From NCBI GenBank assembly GCA_044226485.1, contig JBGAGY010000002.1:496001-560000 (forward strand): a DNA stretch of 64,000 nucleotides. Reading direction: 5' to 3'. Of the stretch, positions 8,034-16,301 are shown piece by piece (positions within the stretch are counted from its first letter, which is position 1; the number at the start of each line of letters is the position of its first letter). The notes below the pieces were generated by a model. It was not told where the DNA came from and ran no database searches. It saw nothing but the letters and a program-made list of their open reading frames with translations. Both the position numbers and the translations under genes were made by a program. The stretch comes from UBA6663 sp044226485 (GTDB lineage: Bacteria; Chloroflexota; Anaerolineae; Anaerolineales; UBA6663).

Positions 8034-9806
8034 ATGCCCCTGACCCCGGACGCTAACGCCGCCTGGCTGCACGATCCCGCTCTCGGCCGCTGGCTGTCTT
8101 TCTCAAAGCCCTCTGGCTGGCTTGTCGCAACAAATCTCAGTGATGTCGGCCCTGTCGTGGCCGAGGCCGAAGCCGCTGTCGCGCGCGGGTGGTGGGCCGT
8201 GGGCTGGATCGCCTATGAGGCCGCGGGTGCGTTCGACGCGTCGCTCGAAACCCGGCAGGCGGCCCCCAGTCTGCCTCTGGTGCGCTTTGGCCTGTACCCG
8301 CCGCCGATGTTATCGACCGACGTGCCCGCCGGCGATCCGGCCGAGCTCGGCTTGGAGCCCGATCTGGCGTTTGAGGCGTATCGGGAACGGATCGGCCGGG
8401 TGCACGGCGCCATTGCCCGCGGCGACACGTATCAGGTCAACCTCACCCTTCGTCTTCAGGGCGATCTCCACGATGACCCCTGGCGGATCTTCAGGCGACT
8501 GCAGGCCGCGCAGCCGGGCGGCTATGGCGCATACCTCACGAGCCCCACCCACGTCGTGGCCTCTGCCTCGCCTGAGCTGTTCTGGCGCCTCGAAGGCGAC
8601 ACGATCACGATGCGCCCGATGAAGGGCACGCGTCGGCGTGGGCGGTGGCCGGCGGAGGATCGTGCGCTGGCGGCTGAGTTGAGCCTGTCCGAGAAGGATC
8701 GAGCTGAAAACGTCATGATCGTCGACATGGCGCGCAACGACCTCGGTCGAATCGCGCGCCTGGGCAGCGTTCGCGTTCCGGCTCTGTTTGACGCTGAGGC
8801 GTACCCGACCGTCTGGCAGATGACCTCGACGGTCACGGCTGAGACGCGGGCCGGCCTGGGTGACGTCCTGAAGGCCTGCTTCCCGTGCGCGTCGATCACG
8901 GGCGCGCCAAAGGCCAGCACTATGCGTCTGATCAGCGAGCTCGAAGACACGCCACGCGGCGTATACACGGGCGCCATCGGCTACTGGGCGCCTGGCCGGC
9001 GCGCGCAATTCAATGTCGCGATCCGAACCGCTGTCGTCGATCGACTGCGCCGGCGCGTGCTCTACGGGATCGGCAGCGGCATCGTCTGGGATTCGCGCGC
9101 CGAGGATGAGTATCACGAATGCCTCTTGAAAGGCCGGATCCTGACCGAGCCCGGCGCGTCGTTCGAGTTGATCGAGACCCTGCGCTGGTCGCCGGGCGAA
9201 GGCTATTCGCTCGAGGCCTTTCACCTCGAACGGCTGACGGAATCTGCGGCGCGCTTTGGCTTCTGCTTTGACGAGGCTGTGTGTCGGGCGGCGTTGATCG
9301 AAGCTGTCGCGGGAGCCGAGCGGCCGCAGCGCGTGCGCCTGACGCTCGATCGATCCGGCCGCGCGCGGGTCACGCGGGCCGACGCGCCGCCCGTCGCGTG
9401 GGAGCAGGCGGATCTTACGTGCGCGCCGCTGCGGGTGCGCGTGGCGGGTTCGCCGGTCTCGACGAACGACCTGTGGCTGTATCACAAGACCACGCGCCGC
9501 GACGTCTACGAGCGGGCGCTGGCCTCGGCGCGTGAGGTCGGGCCGTGCGACGACGTCGTGTTGTGGAACGAGCGTGGAGAAGTGACTGAGACCACGATCG
9601 GCAATCTGGTGGTGGCTCGAGGCGGCCGCATGCTCACGCCGCCGGTCAGTGCCGGGCTGTTGGCCGGCACGTTTCGCCGCCGGCTGTTGGAGCAGGGCGT
9701 GGTGGCGGAGGCCGTTATCACCCTTGACGCGCTTCGCGCAGCCGAGGGGCTCTGGCGCGTGAACGGGGTGCGCGGCTGGGAGCGGATCGAGACGATCGAT
9801 TTCTAG
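8034..9806 (+). CDS. pabB: Aminodeoxychorismate synthase component I fused to 4-amino-4-deoxychorismate lyase
   Basis: A folate-pathway protein of 590 residues that joins two consecutive steps from chorismate to p-aminobenzoate. The chorismate-binding part (about 110-365) contains GDTYQVNLTLRL, MRPMKGTRRRG with the PabB-type lysine, DMARNDLGRI and CASITGAPKASTMRLI. The C-terminal part (about 385-590) is a class IV PLP aminotransferase fold with LYHKTTRRDVYERA and NERGEVTETTIGNLVV, matching PabC. Such PabB-PabC fusions are known in several phyla. The glutaminase subunit (PabA) is not in the window. Confidence 0.92.
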   Translation: MPLTPDANAAWLHDPALGRWLSFSKPSGWLVATNLSDVGPVVAEAEAAVARGWWAVGWIAYEAAGAFDASLETRQAAPSLPLVRFGLYPPPMLSTDVPAGDPAELGLEPDLAFEAYRERIGRVHGAIARGDTYQVNLTLRLQGDLHDDPWRIFRRLQAAQPGGYGAYLTSPTHVVASASPELFWRLEGDTITMRPMKGTRRRGRWPAEDRALAAELSLSEKDRAENVMIVDMARNDLGRIARLGSVRVPALFDAEAYPTVWQMTSTVTAETRAGLGDVLKACFPCASITGAPKASTMRLISELEDTPRGVYTGAIGYWAPGRRAQFNVAIRTAVVDRLRRRVLYGIGSGIVWDSRAEDEYHECLLKGRILTEPGASFELIETLRWSPGEGYSLEAFHLERLTESAARFGFCFDEAVCRAALIEAVAGAERPQRVRLTLDRSGRARVTRADAPPVAWEQADLTCAPLRVRVAGSPVSTNDLWLYHKTTRRDVYERALASAREVGPCDDVVLWNERGEVTETTIGNLVVARGGRMLTPPVSAGLLAGTFRRRLLEQGVVAEAVITLDALRAAEGLWRVNGVRGWERIETIDF

Positions 9807-9896
9807 CCACTGTCACGCCAAGTCGGGTATCATTCGCTGAACCTGGGACCTCACTGTGGGGGGGCGAGGAAACTCCAGCGGCAGCGATCTCCATTC

Positions 9897-9925
9897 TTGA
9901 CAGCCCTTCAGAAACCAGTTAAATT
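9897..9925 (+). promoter_or_regulatory. Promoter of the LacI-family gene
   Basis: TTGACA (9897-9902) is a perfect -35 match, followed after 17 bp by TAAATT (9920-9925), a 4 of 6 match to TATAAT. The operator described next begins inside the -10 element, a classical arrangement for repression. Confidence 0.6.
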
Positions 9926-9940
9926 GGAAACGGTTCCAAT
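9923..9940. promoter_or_regulatory. LacI/GalR-type operator
   Basis: ATTGGAA-ACGG-TTCCAAT has 7-bp inverted half-sites around a CG-containing centre, the form of LacI/GalR operators. It overlaps the -10 box and transcription start and lies 18 bp before the ATG of the LacI-family gene. This predicts autoregulation and control of the downstream fructokinase and amylosucrase genes. Confidence 0.7.
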
Positions 9941-9958
9941 CCGAAATCTGGAGCAGCT

Positions 9959-10975
9959 ATGTCGGTCACGATTCGGGATGTCGCGAAACGGGCGGGGGTG
10001 GGGCTGGCCACGGTATCGCGGGTGATCAACAACAGCCCGCTGGTCAGCAGCACGACCCGCGAAAAAGTCACGCAGGTCATCGCCGAGCTTGACTACCATC
10101 CCAACCCGACCGCACGGCGCCTCTCACTTGGCAAAACCCTCACCATCGCGGTCGTCACGCCCTTCTTCACCCGGCCGGCCTTCGTCGAACGGCTGCGCGG
10201 CATCCACCAGTCGCTTATCGACACCGATTACGACCTCGTGCTCTATAACGTCGAGACGCCAGAGCGCCGCGACACCTACATGCGCAGCGTCCCCCGTCGT
10301 GAGCGCGCCGACGGCGTCCTGATCGTGTCGCTGCCGCCGCGCAATGAAGACCTGACCAGCCTCGAGGACTGCCCGGTGCCGATCGTCATGATCGACGCGA
10401 ATCATCCGTCGCTCACGATGCTCAACCGCGTGATCATCGATGACGTCTATGGCGGGCGGATCGCCACCGAGCATCTCGTGAAACTGGGGCACCGGCGCAT
10501 CGCCTACTTGAGCGACACCTTCGAGACGCCGTTCAATTTCACCGCCAGCTTCGATCGCTTCCGCGGCTATCGCCAGGCCCTCGAACGCGGCGGCATCGAG
10601 TATCGGCCGGAGTATCAAGTCGCCGGCGAGCACAGCCATCGCGTGGCCCGCGATCTGGCGCTCTCGTTGCTGAACCTGCCCGAGCGCCCGACGGCGATCT
10701 TCGCCGCCAGCGACACACAGGCCCTTGGCGTGCTCGAAGCCGCTCAGATCCTCGGCCTGCGAGTGCCGGAGCAGCTCTCGGTCATCGGCTATGACGATAT
10801 CGAAGTGGCCGAGTACCTGGGCCTCACGACGATCCGTCAGCAGCTCTTCGAATCCGGCAAACGCGGCGTGGCGCTCTTGATGGACGCGATCGCCGGGCGC
10901 ATCGGCGAGGCCGTTTGCGAGGAGCTGCCCATCACGCTGATCGAACGCCGCACAACGGCGCCGCCGTCTGCGTGA
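9959..10975 (+). CDS. LacI-family transcriptional regulator
   Basis: A DNA-binding repressor of 338 residues. Residues 1-55 form the LacI helix-turn-helix (VTIRDVAKRAGVGLATVSRV, then a hinge ending in NPTARRLS). The rest is a periplasmic-binding-protein-like effector domain with IFAASDTQALGVLEAA and VIGYDDIEVAEYLGLTTIRQ. The likely targets are the operator at 9923-9940 and the two genes downstream. Because those encode sucrose use, the effector is probably sucrose, fructose or a phosphorylated derivative; that is inference. Confidence 0.92.
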   Translation: MSVTIRDVAKRAGVGLATVSRVINNSPLVSSTTREKVTQVIAELDYHPNPTARRLSLGKTLTIAVVTPFFTRPAFVERLRGIHQSLIDTDYDLVLYNVETPERRDTYMRSVPRRERADGVLIVSLPPRNEDLTSLEDCPVPIVMIDANHPSLTMLNRVIIDDVYGGRIATEHLVKLGHRRIAYLSDTFETPFNFTASFDRFRGYRQALERGGIEYRPEYQVAGEHSHRVARDLALSLLNLPERPTAIFAASDTQALGVLEAAQILGLRVPEQLSVIGYDDIEVAEYLGLTTIRQQLFESGKRGVALLMDAIAGRIGEAVCEELPITLIERRTTAPPSA

Positions 10976-11074
10976 GCTTGAAGCGGGCGAGCCGTGAGCC
11001 GTCGATCGGTTGGTCAATGAGATAGAGCCGGCCACGCGAGAACGAGGCTGGCGATTTGGCAAAGGGAGACGTCC

Positions 11075-11974
11075 ATGACGACATTGTGGGGGGGCATCGA
11101 GGCAGGGGGCACCAAGTTCGTGTGTGCGGTCGGCACGGGCCCCGACGAGATCCTGGTTGAGGATCGTTTTCCGACCACAAGCCCGGCCGAGACGATGGCG
11201 CGCACGATCAGCTTTTTCCGCGAGCAGGTCGCGAAGCTCGGTTCGTTGACGGCCATCGGCGTCGGTTCGTTCGGGCCGGTCGACCCGGATCCTGCCTCGA
11301 AGCAGTATGGCTTCGTCACGACCACGCCCAAGCCGGGCTGGAAGCACACCGACATCGTCGGGCCGCTGCGCGCCGCGTTTGGCGTGCCCGTCGGGTTCGA
11401 CACCGACGTCAACGGCGCCATGCTTGGCGAGGCGCGCTGGGGCGCCGCGCGCGGCCTGGCCAACGCCGTGTACTTCACCATCGGAACGGGCATCGGCGGC
11501 GGAGCCATCCTCAACGGGAAGCTGGCGCACGGCCTCGTGCATCCCGAGATGGGTCACATGCTCCTGCGCCGCGACCCCGTGCGCGATCCTTACGCCGGGC
11601 ATTGCCCCTACCATGGAGATTGTTGGGAAGGCCTCTCGGCGGGGCCGGCGCTCGAAGAACGCTTCGGCGTCAAGGCCGAGACCTTCGGCCCCGAGCACGC
11701 GGCCTGGGCGCTCGAAGCCCACTACATCGGCCAGGCGCTCTCGAACGTGATCTACCTCCTGTCGCCCGAGCGCATCATCCTGGGCGGCGGCGTGATGGGG
11801 CAGGCGCACCTCTTCCCGATGATCCGACGCGAGGTGCAGGCCCTGCTCAACGGGTACGTCCAGCATAGCGCCATACTCGAGCACATCGACGATTACATCG
11901 TGCCGCCAGGCCTTGGCACGCGTTCCGGCATCCTCGGCGCCTTCGCGCTGGCGGAGCAGGCGACAAACGGGTGA
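11075..11974 (+). CDS. ROK-family fructokinase
   Basis: A cytosolic sugar kinase of 299 residues that phosphorylates fructose with ATP. The N-terminal phosphate loop is GGIEAGGTKFV. DTDVNGAMLGEARWGAA carries the catalytic Asp, and FTIGTGIGGG follows. The metal site of ROK fructokinases is seen in HCPYHGDCWEG. AAAGGGA upstream supports ATG 11075. It sits between the LacI regulator and amylosucrase; amylosucrase releases fructose from sucrose, so this kinase would feed that fructose into glycolysis. Its stop codon overlaps the first unit of a heptamer array. Confidence 0.92.
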   Translation: MTTLWGGIEAGGTKFVCAVGTGPDEILVEDRFPTTSPAETMARTISFFREQVAKLGSLTAIGVGSFGPVDPDPASKQYGFVTTTPKPGWKHTDIVGPLRAAFGVPVGFDTDVNGAMLGEARWGAARGLANAVYFTIGTGIGGGAILNGKLAHGLVHPEMGHMLLRRDPVRDPYAGHCPYHGDCWEGLSAGPALEERFGVKAETFGPEHAAWALEAHYIGQALSNVIYLLSPERIILGGGVMGQAHLFPMIRREVQALLNGYVQHSAILEHIDDYIVPPGLGTRSGILGAFALAEQATNG

Positions 11975-12058
11975 CCGCAGACGACAGACCGCTGACCGCC
12001 GATCTTTGAGTTCAGGTGGTCTCGGAGGTCTGCCGTCCGCCATCTGTCGTCCGCCGTC
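11973..12058. repeat. Inverted pair of 4 x 7-nt arrays
   Basis: Four units GACCGCA, GACGACA, GACCGCT, GACCGCC (11973-12000) begin inside the fructokinase stop codon. After 30 bp the complementary set TGCCGTC, CGCCATC, TGTCGTC, CGCCGTC follows (12031-12058). Together they can form a long hairpin just upstream of the amylosucrase ribosome-binding site (AGGAG at 12070). Confidence 0.85.
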
Positions 12059-12080
12059 TCTTCCCTACCAGGAGTTCCCC

Positions 12081-14069
12081 ATGCAGGATCCCAACTGGCT
12101 ACCTCAACAGGCAGACCTCACGCTTCGGCGGTTGTTGCCGCGATTGCGCGCCGACTATCGACGCGCGCCGGCTCCGGTGTGGGATGCCTTCGTGCGTCGT
12201 CTCAGCGCGCACTTCCCGCGTCTGTTCAAGCTGCTGTTCGAGGTGTACGGCACACGCTACGACTTCATCTATCACGTCGAGTCCCTCTTGCGCGTGATGG
12301 CCGATGCCTGGCTGGCCCGACCCGAAGACCTGCGTGAGCTCGACGAGCGGCGCGAGGCCGAGCCAGGCTGGTTCCACGACCAGCGCATGCTCGGGGGTGT
12401 CTGCTATGTGGATCTGTTCGCCGGCGATCTGAAGGGCGTCCGTCGCCACATCCCTTACTTTCAGGAACTTGGCCTGACCTATCTGCACCTGATGCCGCTG
12501 TTCAAGGCGCCCGAGGGCAACAGCGACGGCGGTTACGCGGTCAGCAGCTATCGCGAGGTGGAGCCGAAGCTCGGCACGATGGCGGGCCTGCGCGGGCTGT
12601 CGCGCGACCTGCGCTCGGCCGGCGTCAGCCTGGCCGTCGACTTCGTTTTCAATCACACGTCGAACGAGCATGAGTGGGCGCAGAAGGCCCTCAGCGGCGA
12701 TCCCGAGTACCGCGACTTCTACTATTTCTTCCCGAACCGCGAGATGCCCGACGCGTATGAACGGACTCTGCGCGAGATCTTCCCGGACGAACACCCCGGG
12801 GCGTTCAGCTGGCACGAGGGCACGCGGCAGTGGGTGTGGACGACGTTCCACACCTTCCAATGGGACCTGAACTATTCGAATCCCGCTGTCTTCACCGCCA
12901 TGGCGCGCGAGCTGCTCTTCCTGGCCAATCAGGGTGTGGAGGTGTTGCGCCTCGACGCCGTCGCCTTCATCTGGAAGCAGATGGGGACGAGCTGCGAAAA
13001 CCTCCCGCAGGCGCACACGCTGATCCAGGCCTTCAACGCTGTGACGCGCATCGCGGCGCCGGCCTTGATCTTCAAGTCAGAGGCGATCGTCCACCCCGAC
13101 GACGTCGTCAAGTACATCCGGCCCGACGAGTGCCAGATCTCGTACAACCCGTTGCTGATGGCGTTGCTGTGGAACTCGCTGGCGACGCGCAAGGTGCGGC
13201 TGCTGCGGCACTCGATGCGCTCGCGCTTTGCGATCCATCCGGCCTGCGCCTGGGTCAACTACGTGCGCGTCCACGATGACATCGGCTGGACGTTCTCAGA
13301 TGAAGATGCCTCGATCCTGGGCATCAACGGCGCGGATCATCGGCGCTTCCTCAATCAGTTCTTCACGAGCCGTTTCGACGGCACTTTCGCGAAAGGCCTG
13401 CCCTTCCAGGAGAACCCCAAGACCGGCGACTGCCGGATCTCGGGCACTGGCGCATCGCTGGCCGGGCTTGAGCAGGCGCTCGAGGCGCAGCGCGACGGCG
13501 CGCCGGATGCCGAGACGCTGTTGACGAATGCCGTTCGCCGCATCCTGATGATCCACGGCATCATCCTCAGCATCGGCGGCATCCCGTTGATCTACCTGGG
13601 CGACGAGATCGGCACGCTCAACGACTACGGTTATCGCGACGACCCGGCGAAGGCCGACGACAGCCGCTGGGTGCATCGCCCCGCCACTGACTGGACGCGC
13701 ATGGCGCGCCGCACCGATCCGACCACGCTTGAAGGCCGCATCTATCTTGCTCTGCGCCACATGATCGCGCAGCGCAAGGCCAACCTGATTTTCGCCGGCG
13801 GCGATATGCGTGTGCTCGAGACGGCCAGCGATCACGTCTTCTCGTACATGCGTACGGGCGCCTCGACCGCTGTGGATGGGCAGCCCATCGAGCAGCGCCT
13901 TGTGGTGCTCGCGAACTTCAGCGAATACGCGCAGCCGGCGAACCTGGCGCCCAGCCGCGGCCTACCTTTCGGGCGCGCGGCCGTCGATCTCATGACGGGC
14001 GAGCAACACGTGCTCACACCCGACCTGATGCTGGAACCGCTGCAACTGATGTGGTTGTTCGTCGAGTAG
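12081..14069 (+). CDS. Amylosucrase (GH13)
   Basis: A glucosyltransferase of 662 residues that uses sucrose to build alpha-1,4-glucan and releases fructose. The GH13 catalytic residues lie in family-typical contexts: the nucleophile Asp in LRLDAVAFIWKQMGTSCENL, the acid/base Glu in FKSEAIVHPDDVVKYI, and the third Asp in VRVHDDIGWTF. The helical N-terminal domain and the GDEIG and C-terminal beta regions are also present. These blocks match Neisseria-type amylosucrase rather than a generic amylase. ATG 12081 follows AGGAG by six bases; the longer reading from 11913 runs through the repeat array and the end of the previous gene. Confidence 0.95.
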   Translation: MQDPNWLPQQADLTLRRLLPRLRADYRRAPAPVWDAFVRRLSAHFPRLFKLLFEVYGTRYDFIYHVESLLRVMADAWLARPEDLRELDERREAEPGWFHDQRMLGGVCYVDLFAGDLKGVRRHIPYFQELGLTYLHLMPLFKAPEGNSDGGYAVSSYREVEPKLGTMAGLRGLSRDLRSAGVSLAVDFVFNHTSNEHEWAQKALSGDPEYRDFYYFFPNREMPDAYERTLREIFPDEHPGAFSWHEGTRQWVWTTFHTFQWDLNYSNPAVFTAMARELLFLANQGVEVLRLDAVAFIWKQMGTSCENLPQAHTLIQAFNAVTRIAAPALIFKSEAIVHPDDVVKYIRPDECQISYNPLLMALLWNSLATRKVRLLRHSMRSRFAIHPACAWVNYVRVHDDIGWTFSDEDASILGINGADHRRFLNQFFTSRFDGTFAKGLPFQENPKTGDCRISGTGASLAGLEQALEAQRDGAPDAETLLTNAVRRILMIHGIILSIGGIPLIYLGDEIGTLNDYGYRDDPAKADDSRWVHRPATDWTRMARRTDPTTLEGRIYLALRHMIAQRKANLIFAGGDMRVLETASDHVFSYMRTGASTAVDGQPIEQRLVVLANFSEYAQPANLAPSRGLPFGRAAVDLMTGEQHVLTPDLMLEPLQLMWLFVE

Positions 14070-14097
14070 TCAGGTAGTCGAGTCGTCGGAAAATCAA

Positions 14098-14137
14098 GTC
14101 GTCGGCTGGTCGGCTGGTCTGTCAGTCGGCCGGTCGA
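14098..14137 (+). repeat. Octamer array, left flank of expansin gene
   Basis: Five 8-nt units, GTCGTCGG, CTGGTCGG, CTGGTCTG, TCAGTCGG, CCGGTCGA, lie 28 bp beyond the amylosucrase stop. The opposite-orientation partner is at 15011-15045, on the other side of the expansin gene. The 14-mer GTCGTCGGCTGGTC is repeated at 18870-18883. Confidence 0.75.
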
Positions 14138-14158
14138 CGACTTTTTCGCTCTCGCGCA

Positions 14159-14893
14159 TCACGGGGCAGGCGGGAACTGGCCGGAGCCGGGCACGACGAC
14201 GCCTTCCGAATGCGGGATGCCGGTATCGACGAGGACGTTGCCGTAGATATCGGTGATGCGGAAGGTGTATGGCCCGATGCCCATGCCTGAGGCCTGGACG
14301 AAATAGTTGTAGTCCATGCGCGGCACCGTGACGAACTGGCCGTTGCCGGCTTTGTACTCTAACGTGGCGATCGGGTTGCGATGGTTGCGCACCTGCACCG
14401 CCGTCCACCACTGGTTGCTGCCCTCTTTGAAGCGATACGCAACCGGGCCCGTGATCTCGGGGCTCGCCAACCGCCATGTGATCGGCACGCGGCCCTGCGG
14501 CAAATCGGCGATGACGGCGAAGGCCTGTGGGCTGAAGTCGATGTCGCCGGCCGGACATTCCGGGCACTGGTCGACGATGCGCACGAGGACGCTGCCCTTC
14601 GGCCCCGTGGCCTGCACGTAAGCGCCGCACAGGGCCGCGCCGTTGTAGTCGGTGTGGTTCATCGCCGCCACCATCATGTCGCTCGGTGATGGGCCGAACA
14701 TGCAGTTGCCATCCCCGTTGGCGTCGTAGTACGTGCCGTCGCCGCTGTGCGTCGGCCCGACGGGCCCGCCGGTGCCGGCCCTCAGAATCGCTGGCAACAC
14801 AATCCGAAAGCCGCTCTGGGCCAGGGTCGGCCATGCGGCCGGCCACACACACAGGACGATCGCGACGACGTGGCGTAAGAAGATGCGGCGCAT
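14159..14893 (-). CDS. Secreted bacterial expansin-like protein
   Basis: A secreted protein of 244 residues that probably loosens plant or microbial cell-wall polysaccharides without cutting them. A signal peptide (about 1-25, ending near TLAQS) is followed by the tail-like FRIVLPAILRAG. The double-psi beta-barrel domain D1 then shows GDGTYYDANGDGNCMFGPS, MVAAMNHTDYNGAALCGAYV and VRIVDQCPECPAGDIDFSPQ, with the expansin Cys pattern and Asp. Domain D2 (about 140-235) contains EGSNQWWTAVQVRNHRNPI, the aromatic sugar-binding surface type. It resembles BsEXLX1 in size and order. Octamer arrays flank it on both sides. Confidence 0.88.
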   Translation of the reverse strand: MRRIFLRHVVAIVLCVWPAAWPTLAQSGFRIVLPAILRAGTGGPVGPTHSGDGTYYDANGDGNCMFGPSPSDMMVAAMNHTDYNGAALCGAYVQATGPKGSVLVRIVDQCPECPAGDIDFSPQAFAVIADLPQGRVPITWRLASPEITGPVAYRFKEGSNQWWTAVQVRNHRNPIATLEYKAGNGQFVTVPRMDYNYFVQASGMGIGPYTFRITDIYGNVLVDTGIPHSEGVVVPGSGQFPPAP

Positions 14894-15010
14894 GGACCCA
14901 GTGTAACAATCCGCCGCGAACCCTCACATCACCCGAGGGGTCGGCGCCGCGCTCCGCGCTTCCATCGAGCCCGATCCGAAAAAAGACGGAAGCGGAATGA
15001 GGAGCGGGGG

Positions 15011-15045
15011 GACCGGCCGACCACTCGACCAGCAGACGACGCGAC
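15011..15045 (-). repeat. Octamer array, right flank of expansin gene
   Basis: Units GACCGGCC, GACCACTC, GACCAGCA, GACGACGC and a partial GAC run up to 15045, where the TAG stop of the AttH-like gene begins (15045-15047). They are the inverted form of the units at 14098-14137. Confidence 0.75.
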
Positions 15046-16202
15046 TAAAACACGCCTTGCATGCTGCCGGAGTAGCCCGTCATTTCGAGGTAGCCGAAGC
15101 CGGAGACGGATTGGCCGCGAGAGGTGCCGGTGACGGCGACGGTGCCCTCCCAGTAGGCGAAGGCCAGGGGCATCTCCTGAGCCGGGATCTGGCCGCGAAC
15201 GGTCAGATCGAGGTCAAGGGACGGGATCCGCACGCGCCAGGCGGTCGGGTACTCGGCGCCGCTCTCGGGGCTGCGCCAGGTTTCGAGCGGCTCGAGGTTC
15301 AGGTCGGCGGCGGGCAGGAAGGTGGTGCCTCCATCGACGTCGATCAGGGTGCCGCTCGAGACGGGGTCGATCGAGCCGTCTGTGTTGCGGATCTGAAAGA
15401 GCATCAGTTCGCGGCCGTCGCTGAGCTGCAGGCTGAACCAATCCCACCCCCGGCCGTTCGGTCCGAGCGCGCTGGTGCTCCACTCGTGATCGAACCAGCT
15501 GTCGCCGGTGACGGCGATGGCCTGGCCCTCGAGCGTCAATGTGCCGGTGGTGCCGAGACGTGTGAAGCTGACGTAGTAAGAAGCGTTGCCGGGCGCGTCG
15601 CTCTTGGGGCTGAGGCCGCGGTTGCCCTGCAGGGCTGGGGGCTTTGCGCTACGCAGCTCGAGGTCGAGGGCCATTCCCTTGTCGGCGGCGCGCAGCCGCA
15701 CGGCTGAGCCGTCGGCGTTGAGCGCCTCGACGCGCCAATCCTCGAGCCAGACCGCGTAGCTGGGCTGGCCCTGCGCGCCGGCCAACCCGGCCGCGCCGCG
15801 GCTGAAGCGTTCGACGGCGCGATGATCGGCGTGGGCGACGTCAGTGATCGCGAAGTGCGCGAAGTACACCTGGTTGGTCAGCAGCCCAGCGGCCTTCGGC
15901 TCGCCAGGCGTGAGACCGCGGCGGAAGATCGTCAGCTGATAGCCGTATCGATCGCCATTCGCGGCCGCGACGTTGCCGGTGTAGTACCACCACTCGGTCT
16001 GGAAGTCGACGTGCGGGCCGTGGTCGGCCGGGAAGGTGAAGTCGCGCGGGGCCAGGGCGCGCGCGAAGCCGGTGGGCGGAGCGCTGGTCGCCAGCAGCGG
16101 CGGTTGAGCGCCACGCTCCTGTGGCCGGGTCCACCACCAGAAGCCCGCTACGGCTCCGACAGCGATCGCGAACAGTGTCGTCAATCCCAACCAGCGGCGC
16201 AT
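15045..16202 (-). CDS. AttH/CrtC lipocalin-like protein
   Basis: A membrane-anchored extracytoplasmic protein of 385 residues. One N-terminal helix (LFAIAVGAVAGFWWW) precedes a double lipocalin-like region. The conserved blocks are FPADHGPHVDFQTEWWYYTG, GYQLTIFRRGL, GDSWFDHEWST and WDWFSLQLSDGRELMLF, as in the AttH/hydroxyneurosporene-synthase family. Here it follows a permease and an ATPase in one operon, the AttEFGH arrangement, so carotenoid chemistry is unlikely. ATG 16202 is preferred because AAGGTGA lies upstream; ATG 16226 is an alternative. The lipid or ligand carried is unknown. Confidence 0.85.
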   Translation of the reverse strand: MRRWLGLTTLFAIAVGAVAGFWWWTRPQERGAQPPLLATSAPPTGFARALAPRDFTFPADHGPHVDFQTEWWYYTGNVAAANGDRYGYQLTIFRRGLTPGEPKAAGLLTNQVYFAHFAITDVAHADHRAVERFSRGAAGLAGAQGQPSYAVWLEDWRVEALNADGSAVRLRAADKGMALDLELRSAKPPALQGNRGLSPKSDAPGNASYYVSFTRLGTTGTLTLEGQAIAVTGDSWFDHEWSTSALGPNGRGWDWFSLQLSDGRELMLFQIRNTDGSIDPVSSGTLIDVDGGTTFLPAADLNLEPLETWRSPESGAEYPTAWRVRIPSLDLDLTVRGQIPAQEMPLAFAYWEGTVAVTGTSRGQSVSGFGYLEMTGYSGSMQGVF

Positions 16203-16301
16203 CGTCTTCACCTTACGTGTGCCCATGCCTTGACGTGAATGGCTCGGATATCGGCGACCGATATCCGGCCATATGCTGCCCTTCCCGATAGCGGGTCCGG
16301 C

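Noticed and set aside
15045..16202. Carotenoid 1,2-hydratase
   Set aside because: No carotenoid genes are adjacent, and the operon with an FtsX permease and ATPase fits AttH better.
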